DNA of 5,732 bases, taken from an uncultured Verrucomicrobiota bacterium. GTDB taxonomy: Bacteria > Verrucomicrobiota > Kiritimatiellia > RFP12 > UBA3636. The notes under the pieces are model-generated. The model had not been told where the DNA came from, made no database searches, and saw nothing but the letters and a program-made list of their open reading frames with translations. Location of the stretch: assembly GCA_946534745.1 (NCBI GenBank), contig CAMNDA010000204.1, positions 1 to 5,732 on the forward strand, in the 5' to 3' direction. Below are positions 1 to 4,485 of this stretch, in pieces (position 1 is the stretch's first letter; every line of letters begins with the position of its first letter). The position numbers and the translations under genes are program-made.

Positions 1-833
1 CGGACGCCCTCCTCGTCGGCCGAGAGCTGCACCATGCGCTCGGAACTCTCGCGCCCGGTGCCGTCGGGCTTCCCGGTGCGGACGTAGGCCTGGCCGGGGA
101 AGCCGCCGAGGACGGCGAGCTCGACGGCGAACGGCGCGCCGCGCAGGACGACGGCCGAGCCGGGCAGGACGCGGAGGTTCTCGGCGTAGACGTTGTCGAC
201 CTCCGCGGCCGGGGCGATGGCACGCAGGAAGAGACGCGTGACGTTGCTGCGCCAGAACGTGAAGAGCACCAGCAGCACGCCGAGCGCGCCGGCGGCGAGG
301 AGGAAGCGCGGCCGCACGGTGCGCGCGGTGAACTCGCGCTTCATCGAGAGCTTGCCGGTGTCGGCGACCGCGGCCTCGGTGACGACCTTCATCAGCAGGT
401 CGGAGCCCTCGGCGAGCGAGTCGGGCGAGGCCATGAGCTCGACGACGGTGGAGAGGCGCTCCTCGAGCTCCGGGTGGTTGCGCTCGATGAGGCCGGCGAG
501 CAGGGCGGGCGTGAGCTTGCGCGAGAGCGGGCGCAGGAGCGCCTGGTGCGCGACGATCGCGGTGGCGGCGACGCCGCAGGCCCAGAGCCCCCAGCGCACC
601 CACGGGTTGAGGATCGTGACCATCGCGTCGACGGCCATGATGCAGAGGATGGAGATCAAGGCCGCGGCGAGGACGGCGAAGACGCCGCGCACGAGGACGA
701 TGCGGCGGATGCGGGCCCCGGCGGCGCGGAGCGTGCGCGCGATGGGCTTCGGGAGCGCGCTGAACGGGATGTCCGGGATGCGGGAGCTGGCGAGCTGCGT
801 CCGGACGGTCTGTTTCCTGCGGAAGAGTTTCAT
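1..833 (-). CDS. DUF4175-like membrane protein, N-terminal part (gene continues past left edge)
   Basis: The minus strand is open for 277 codons from an ATG at 833-831 to the window edge; the C-terminus lies outside. The N-terminus is basic (MKLFRRKQ, then several Arg up to residue 44). Hydrophobic segments lie at about residues 44-68, 80-100 and 175-195. A stretch between the second and third (about 107-132, LIERNHPELEERLSTVVEL) resembles the 'ErxxPxLxxRLxxAvxL' pattern that I associate with large DUF4175-like proteins of Planctomycetes, Verrucomicrobia and related groups. From about residue 215 the sequence looks beta-rich and Ig-like, probably extracytoplasmic. In other genomes such proteins often lie near MoxR ATPase and BatA/von Willebrand-domain genes, but none is visible here. 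Function is unknown. No good Shine-Dalgarno precedes the ATG. I prefer this start because a promoter-like element lies about 30 bases upstream, which would exclude the in-frame GTG near 878. The family assignment is from memory and tentative; that the frame is coding is well supported. Confidence 0.72.
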   Translation of the reverse strand, partial: MKLFRRKQTVRTQLASSRIPDIPFSALPKPIARTLRAAGARIRRIVLVRGVFAVLAAALISILCIMAVDAMVTILNPWVRWGLWACGVAATAIVAHQALLRPLSRKLTPALLAGLIERNHPELEERLSTVVELMASPDSLAEGSDLLMKVVTEAAVADTGKLSMKREFTARTVRPRFLLAAGALGVLLVLFTFWRSNVTRLFLRAIAPAAEVDNVYAENLRVLPGSAVVLRGAPFAVELAVLGGFPGQAYVRTGKPDGTGRESSERMVQLSADEEGV

Positions 834-868
834 GGGGGTGGCGCCGCGGCACGCGCGGACGAAGGCAA

Positions 869-897
869 AGCATAGCACACTCGCGCGCGCGGGGCAA
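869..897 (-). promoter_or_regulatory. Candidate sigma70-type promoter for the leftward membrane-protein gene
   Basis: Read on the minus strand, TTGCCC (897-892, 4 of 6 to TTGACA) is separated by 17 bases from TATGCT (874-869, 4 of 6 to TATAAT). Transcription would start near 862, giving a leader of about 30 bases before the ATG at 833. The 17-base spacer includes an alternating CG run (882-891). The match is moderate, but placement and spacing fit. Its -35 box lies inside the dyad at 893-908. Confidence 0.4.
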
Positions 898-908
898 CCG
901 GGGTTGCC
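893..908. promoter_or_regulatory. Perfect 7+2+7 dyad between divergent promoters, candidate operator
   Basis: GGCAACC (893-899), a GG centre (900-901) and GGTTGCC (902-908) form a perfect inverted repeat. It overlaps the -35 box of the leftward promoter (892-897) and that of the nifU promoter (904-909). A dimeric regulator bound here could control both transcripts. It does not resemble the IscR sites I know, so no regulator is proposed. Part of the symmetry follows from two similar TTGCC -35 boxes facing away from each other, so it could be a by-product of promoter layout. Confidence 0.4.
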
Positions 909-932
909 AAAGCGGAGGCGTTGCGCTAGACT
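904..932 (+). promoter_or_regulatory. Candidate sigma70-type promoter for nifU-nifS
   Basis: TTGCCA (904-909, 5 of 6 to TTGACA) is followed after 17 bases by TAGACT (927-932, 4 of 6 to TATAAT). The predicted start near 939 would give a leader of about 75-80 bases before nifU. It is the best promoter-like pair I found in the 183-base divergent region, and ideal spacing in such GC-rich DNA is notable. It is a pattern match only. Confidence 0.45.
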
Positions 933-962
933 CCGCGCCCTCCCCCGACTCCGGGCCGGCAG

Positions 963-981
963 GGGGCGGAAGGGCCGCCCC
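963..981 (+). other. GC-rich hairpin in the nifU leader
   Basis: GGGGCGG (963-969) and CCGCCCC (975-981) can form a perfect 7-base-pair stem with the 5-base loop AAGGG. It would sit about 25 bases into the predicted transcript and 35 bases before the nifU ATG. No U-run follows, so it is not an intrinsic terminator. It may stabilise the mRNA or affect initiation, or simply reflect high GC content. Confidence 0.3.
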
Positions 982-1005
982 GCGCCCCGCCGTCGCGGGA
1001 CCATT

Positions 1006-1010
1006 GGAGA
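1006..1010 (+). promoter_or_regulatory. Ribosome binding site of nifU
   Basis: GGAGA lies 6 bases before the ATG at 1017. It is the only purine-rich Shine-Dalgarno near the start and supports beginning the protein at MWDYSEKVLDHF, the usual NifU/IscU N-terminus. Confidence 0.7.
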
Positions 1011-1016
1011 AGCACC

Positions 1017-1880
1017 ATGTGGGACTATTCCGAGAAGGTCCTCGACCATTTCCACCATCCGCGCAACGTCGGCACGATCGAGAATCCCGACGGCGTCGGC
1101 CAGGTCGGCGCGCTCGCCTGCGGCGACGCCCTCAAGCTCGCCTTCAAGCTCGACGAGAAGAAGGAGCGCATCGCCGACGTGAAGTTCCAGACGTTCGGCT
1201 GCGCCTCCGCCATCGCCTCGTCCTCCGCGCTCACCGAGATGATCAAGGGCATGACGCTCGACGAGGCGTCCAAGGTCACCAACGCCGACATCGCGAAGTA
1301 TCTCGACGGCCTCCCCGAGCAGAAGATGCACTGCTCCGTGATGGGCATGGAGGCGCTCGAGGCCGCCATCGCGAACTACCGCACCGGCGACACCACGGTC
1401 CGCGAGCTCAAGGACGACCCGCTCGTCTGCACCTGCTTCAACGTCCACGAGAGCGAGATCGTCGAGGCGGTGCGGATCAACCATCTGACCACCGTCGAGC
1501 AGGTCACCAACTACACCAAGGCCGGCGGCGCCTGCGGCAAGTGCAAGGGCGCGATCCAGGCGATCCTCGACCGCGAGCTCGGGAAGGCCCCCGCGCCCGC
1601 GGCCGCGGCGGCCCCCGCCGCGCCGGTCCCGTTCGCGGAGCTCTCGCCCGCGAAGAAGGTGATGGCCGTCGAGAAGGTCCTCGAGGCGGAGATCCGCCCG
1701 GCGCTGCGCCTCGACGGCGGCGACATCGAGCTGGTGGACGTCCAGGGCGCGCGGATCCAGGTCCGCTTCCTCGGCCACTGCGCCGGCTGCATGGCCGCCA
1801 ATCTCACGAAGAACGGCCTCGTGGAGAAGAAGCTGCGCGAGGCGCTCGGCGACGGCGCGCTCGAGGTGGAGGCAATCTAG
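1017..1880 (+). CDS. nifU: NifU, three-domain iron-sulfur cluster scaffold protein
   Basis: This 287-residue cytoplasmic protein has the full Azotobacter-type NifU architecture. Residues 1 to about 125 form an IscU-like scaffold domain with the three cluster cysteines C35 (in ACGDAL), C62 (FGCAS) and C106 (HCSVMG), plus the adjacent D37. Residues about 135-185 form a BFD-like [2Fe-2S] domain with C138, C140, C173 and C176 (VCTCFNV ... CGKCKG). After an Ala/Pro-rich linker (about 190-206) comes the NifU C-terminal domain (about 212-287), with the cluster-binding CxxC at C255/C258 (GHCAGCM). NifU receives sulfur from NifS and iron from a donor, builds transient clusters, and passes them to apoproteins. 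The gene is first in a two-gene unit with nifS, 2 bases apart, so translational coupling is likely. No nitrogenase genes are visible. In several non-fixing bacteria this pair is the general housekeeping Fe-S system, which I infer here. The gene ends in TAG and no key residue is missing. Confidence 0.96.
   Translation: MWDYSEKVLDHFHHPRNVGTIENPDGVGQVGALACGDALKLAFKLDEKKERIADVKFQTFGCASAIASSSALTEMIKGMTLDEASKVTNADIAKYLDGLPEQKMHCSVMGMEALEAAIANYRTGDTTVRELKDDPLVCTCFNVHESEIVEAVRINHLTTVEQVTNYTKAGGACGKCKGAIQAILDRELGKAPAPAAAAAPAAPVPFAELSPAKKVMAVEKVLEAEIRPALRLDGGDIELVDVQGARIQVRFLGHCAGCMAANLTKNGLVEKKLREALGDGALEVEAI
1868..1872 (+). promoter_or_regulatory. Ribosome binding site of nifS, inside the end of nifU
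   Basis: GGAGG is embedded in the last codons of nifU, 10 bases before the nifS ATG at 1883. It supports that start and coupled translation of the two genes. Confidence 0.6.
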
Positions 1881-1882
1881 TC

Positions 1883-3088
1883 ATGGACGAGCCTGCGCTG
1901 CACTATCTGGACAACAACGCGACGACCATGCCCGCCCCGGAGGTCGTCGAGGCGATGATGCCGTTCTTCACTGAGCGGTGGGGGAACGCCTCGAGCATGT
2001 ACGAGTTCGGCGGGCGCGTCCACCGCGACATGGAGGCCGCCCGCGCGAAGGTCGGGTCGCTGCTCGGCGCGGGCGACCCCTCCGAGGTCGTCTTCACGAG
2101 CTGCGGCAGCGAGAGCGACAACCACGCGATCTTCGGGACGGTCCAGGCGCTCGGCCCCGAGACGACCGTCATCACGAGCAAGGTCGAGCACCCGGCCGTG
2201 CTGCAGCCCTGCCGGGCGCTCGAGGAGCGCGGGCACCGCGTCGTCTTCGTCGGCGTGCACCGCGACGGCACCCTCGACATGGACGCCTACCGCGGCGCGC
2301 TCTCCATCCCCGGCCCGAAGCTCGTGACGCTCATGTGGGCGAACAACGAGACGGGCGTGCTCTTCCCGATCCGCGAGTGCGCGGAGCTCGCGAAGGCCGC
2401 GGGCGCCGTCTTCCACACCGACGCCACGCAGGCCGTCGGCAAGGTCGCGGAGATCGACGCCTCCGCCGTCCCGTTCGACATGCTCTCCTTCTCCGGCCAC
2501 AAGATCCACGCGCCGAAGGGGATCGGCGCGCTCTACATCCGCCGCGGCACGCCCGTGCGGCCGTTTCTCCTCGGCGGACACCAGGAGAGGAGCCGCCGCG
2601 CCGGGACGGAGAACGTCCCCTACATCGTCGGCCTCGGCAAGGCGTGCGAACTCGCCGCCGCGGAGCTGCGCGACGGCACGCTCGGCCGCGTCGCCGCGCT
2701 GCGCGACCGCCTCCAGGAGGGCCTGCTCGCCATCCCGGAGACCGTCGTGAACGGCAATCGCGAGCTGCGCCTCCCGAACACGCTCAACGTCTCGTTCCCC
2801 TACATCGAGGGCGAGGCGATGCTCTTCCACCTCGGCGACGCGGGCATCTGCGCCTCGTCCGGGTCGGCGTGCACGTCCGGCTCGCTCGAGCCCTCGCACG
2901 TCCTGCGCGCGATGGACGCGCCCTTCACCGCGCTCCACGGCTCGCTGCGCTTCAGCCTGAGCCGCTACACGACGGACGCGGACGTCGACGCGGTGCTCGA
3001 GGCGATGCCGGGCATCGTGAAGACCCTTCGCGAGCTCTCGCCCTTCGGCCGCGGCGAGGAGCCGGACGACCCCGGCGCCGCGCGGTAG
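1883..3088 (+). CDS. nifS: NifS/IscS-type cysteine desulfurase
   Basis: This 401-residue, PLP-dependent, cytoplasmic class V aminotransferase-fold enzyme converts L-cysteine to alanine. It leaves a persulfide on its active-site cysteine, which is passed to NifU. Visible landmarks are the N-terminal YLDNNATT (8-15), the PLP-stacking histidine H103 in VEHPAV, the ANNETG loop (153-158), D180 and Q183 (HTDATQAVGK), and the Schiff-base lysine K207 in SFSGHKIHAPKG. The RRAGTEN motif (238-244) and the catalytic C330 in SSGSACTSG, on the long mobile loop typical of group I NifS/IscS enzymes, are also present. Length is normal for the family (about 390-405). The last 15 or so residues are acidic and Gly/Pro-rich, probably a disordered tail. 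The ATG two bases after nifU is chosen because it has a GGAGG and gives the expected N-terminus. The gene ends in TAG 12 bases from the stop of the convergent SEDS gene. NifS rather than IscS is favoured by the NifU partner; similarity alone would not separate them. Confidence 0.96.
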   Translation: MDEPALHYLDNNATTMPAPEVVEAMMPFFTERWGNASSMYEFGGRVHRDMEAARAKVGSLLGAGDPSEVVFTSCGSESDNHAIFGTVQALGPETTVITSKVEHPAVLQPCRALEERGHRVVFVGVHRDGTLDMDAYRGALSIPGPKLVTLMWANNETGVLFPIRECAELAKAAGAVFHTDATQAVGKVAEIDASAVPFDMLSFSGHKIHAPKGIGALYIRRGTPVRPFLLGGHQERSRRAGTENVPYIVGLGKACELAAAELRDGTLGRVAALRDRLQEGLLAIPETVVNGNRELRLPNTLNVSFPYIEGEAMLFHLGDAGICASSGSACTSGSLEPSHVLRAMDAPFTALHGSLRFSLSRYTTDADVDAVLEAMPGIVKTLRELSPFGRGEEPDDPGAAR

Positions 3089-3107
3089 CGCGGGCGGCGG
3101 CTACGCG
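3081..3107. terminator. Hairpin spanning the convergent stop codons, possible two-way terminator
   Basis: CGC-G-GTAGC (3081-3089) can pair with GCTAC-GCG (3100-3107), giving 8 base pairs with one bulged G and a 10-base loop. It covers the TAG of nifS and the TAG of the facing SEDS gene, which themselves pair. This is the only hairpin I noticed between these convergent genes. There is no clear T-run on either side, so intrinsic termination is doubtful. Confidence 0.25.
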
Positions 3108-4414
3108 AAGACGTCGTCGTCCTTTCCGCGCGCGGCGGGGGAGCCGCCGCCGCGTGGGGCGCGGCCGAACGGCTCCTCCTGGTCGGAGATGGCGAGGAGG
3201 AGGCCGACCGCGACGAGCGTCGCGACGAGCGACGAGCCGCCGTGCGAAAGGAGCGGCAGCGGGATGCCCGTGAGCGGAATCGCCTTCACGACGCCCCCGA
3301 CGTTGAGCAGCGTCTGCAGCCCGAGGCACGCCGCGAGGCCCGTCGCCACGCACGAGGCGTACGCGCTCTTCGCGCGCGAGGCGATCCGGAAGCCGCCGAA
3401 GACGAGCGCGCCGTAGAGCAGCAGCGCCGCCGCGCAGCCGACGAGCCCGAGCTCCTCGGCGACGACCGCCCAGACGAAGTCCGACTCGACGATCGGGACG
3501 GCGTTCGGCGAGCCGGCCCCGAGCCCCACGCCCCAGACGCCGCCCGTGTAGTAGGCGACGAGCGCCTGCAGGACCTGCCAGCCCGTCGAGGTCTCGTTGG
3601 AGAACGGGTCGAGCCACGCGTCGAGGCGCGCGCGGCCGCGCGCCGTCATCGGGATCGCGAAGGCGGCCACCGCGAAGAGCGCCGCGAAGCCGCCGACGAA
3701 GTAGAGCGAGCGGTTCGTGACGGCGTAGAGCATCACCAGGAGCGTCGCGTTCAGCAGCGCGAACATCCCCAGGTCGCCCTGCGCGATCAGCAGCAGCATC
3801 GGCGGCGCCCACAGGAGGCCGACCGTGACGAGGATGTTGAGCGGCGGCAGCGGCACGCCGAGGAAGCCGCGCCGCAGCAGCTTGCGGTGCCCCGAGAGGA
3901 TCGACGCGACGAAGACCACGAGCAGGGGCTTCACGATCTCCACCGGGTTCATCCCGCCCGAGAGGTACTTCGCGCCGCGGAAGCCGTGGCCCGCGACGAG
4001 CACGCCCCCGATGACGGCGATCGACGCGCCGAGGAAGACGCCCCACCAGGGCTCCAGCCGGTCGATCCGGCGGCGCCGCAGCAGCAGCCAGACCGCGAGC
4101 ATCGAGACGATCCCGATCGGCAGCGCGAGCTGCGAGGGCGACTGCAGCTCGACGGTGCGGAACGTCCCGACGCGGAACTGCAGCGCGATGCCGGCGCCGA
4201 GGAGCGCCATCGCCGCCGAGGGCACCGCGGGCGATCCGGAGTAGCGCCCGATCCGCAGCGCGCCCCATACGATCAGCAGCGCGGCGAGGAAGATCGCCGC
4301 CGGCGCCAGCTCCGGCCATCCCAGCGAGGGCGCGTTCGAGAGCCGCACCGCGAGCACCGAGAGGTGCAGGGGCGCGAAGACGAGGAAGGGCAGGAGGACG
4401 AGGTGGACGAACAA
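3101..4414 (-). CDS. rodA: SEDS-family peptidoglycan glycosyltransferase (RodA/FtsW)
   Basis: This polytopic inner-membrane protein (437 residues from the TTG at 4414-4412) has about ten to twelve hydrophobic segments. SEDS proteins polymerise glycan strands from lipid II together with a class B PBP. Family signatures are RGAKYLSGG...PVEIVK (146-162, like NGAkRW...qPSElaK), QGDLGM (212-217, like QPDLGT), the outer-loop LDPF...TGWQVLQALVA (268-287), VESDFVWAVVAEELG (309-323), and TGIPLPLLSHGGSS (382-395). Two hydrophobic segments precede the SEDS core, resembling actinobacterial members. N273 stands where most relatives have the conserved catalytic Asp (DPxGxGYQ). The C-terminal tail (410-437) is charged and low-complexity. 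The start is uncertain: there is no ATG before residue 69, and the DNA upstream of the TTG is pyrimidine-rich on the coding strand with no Shine-Dalgarno. The frame stays open back to the stop of the upstream PBP gene. Pairing with a PBP suggests RodA (mrdAB-like), but FtsW cannot be excluded. It ends in TAG. Confidence 0.9.
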   Translation of the reverse strand: MFVHLVLLPFLVFAPLHLSVLAVRLSNAPSLGWPELAPAAIFLAALLIVWGALRIGRYSGSPAVPSAAMALLGAGIALQFRVGTFRTVELQSPSQLALPIGIVSMLAVWLLLRRRRIDRLEPWWGVFLGASIAVIGGVLVAGHGFRGAKYLSGGMNPVEIVKPLLVVFVASILSGHRKLLRRGFLGVPLPPLNILVTVGLLWAPPMLLLIAQGDLGMFALLNATLLVMLYAVTNRSLYFVGGFAALFAVAAFAIPMTARGRARLDAWLDPFSNETSTGWQVLQALVAYYTGGVWGVGLGAGSPNAVPIVESDFVWAVVAEELGLVGCAAALLLYGALVFGGFRIASRAKSAYASCVATGLAACLGLQTLLNVGGVVKAIPLTGIPLPLLSHGGSSLVATLVAVGLLLAISDQEEPFGRAPRGGGSPAARGKDDDVFA

Positions 4415-4420
4415 GGAGGG

Positions 4421-4468
4421 GTTGAAAGGTTGAAAGGTTGAAAGGTTGAAGGGTTGAAGCGTGGAAGG
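4421..4468. repeat. 8-base tandem repeat between the PBP and SEDS genes
   Basis: On the plus strand, three perfect copies of GTTGAAAG (4421-4444) are followed by GTTGAAGG, GTTGAAGC and GTGGAAGG, six units in 48 bases, decaying toward the PBP gene. The units are much richer in A/T than the surrounding DNA, so this looks inserted or expanded. On the coding (minus) strand it reads CTTTCAAC, has no stop codon in any frame, and would encode a Ser-Thr-Phe-Gln-Pro-Phe-Asn type period of eight residues if translated. It occupies the place where the SEDS gene would normally have its ribosome binding site. Confidence 0.9.
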
Positions 4469-4485
4469 GGGAGGGGGTCAGGGGG
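4467..4485 (+). other. Three runs of five G over the PBP stop codon
   Basis: GGGGG (4467-4471), A, GGGGG (4473-4477), TCA, GGGGG (4481-4485). The TCA at 4478-4480 is the complement of the PBP stop TGA. Three G5 runs plus nearby GG pairs (4463-4464, 4489-4490) could form a G-quadruplex in the strand that is template for the PBP and SEDS genes. The mRNA would be C-rich here. A fourth long G-run is missing, so quadruplex formation is only possible, not predicted strongly. Confidence 0.4.

Noticed and set aside
963..981. Riboswitch or attenuator in the nifU leader
   Set aside because: Only one simple hairpin is present, with no U-run, alternative pairing or recognisable aptamer.
193..1182. 329-codon plus-strand open frame over the leftward membrane-protein gene and the nifU start
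   Set aside because: It is Ser/Arg/Thr-rich with no motif and crosses the divergent promoter region and nifU. The minus-strand frame has membrane segments and family-like sequence.
1877..2938. 353-codon open frame antisense to nifS
   Set aside because: Composition is Arg/Ala/Asp/Val low-complexity with no recognisable motif, and it lies entirely over nifS. It is a GC-driven shadow.
1004..3273. Long arginine- and proline-rich open frames on the plus strand overlapping nifU and nifS
   Set aside because: Their composition is typical of alternate frames in GC-rich genes. They overlap nifU/nifS, which carry complete family motifs, and only the portion from 1883 is the real nifS.
4421..4468. CRISPR-like array
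   Set aside because: Units are 8 bases and contiguous with no spacers, so this is a simple tandem repeat.
4478..4480. Recoding of TGA as a sense codon in this organism
   Set aside because: No TGA occurs inside the conserved part of any gene, tryptophan is encoded by TGG, and the PBP ends at the normal position for its family. TGA is most simply a stop here.
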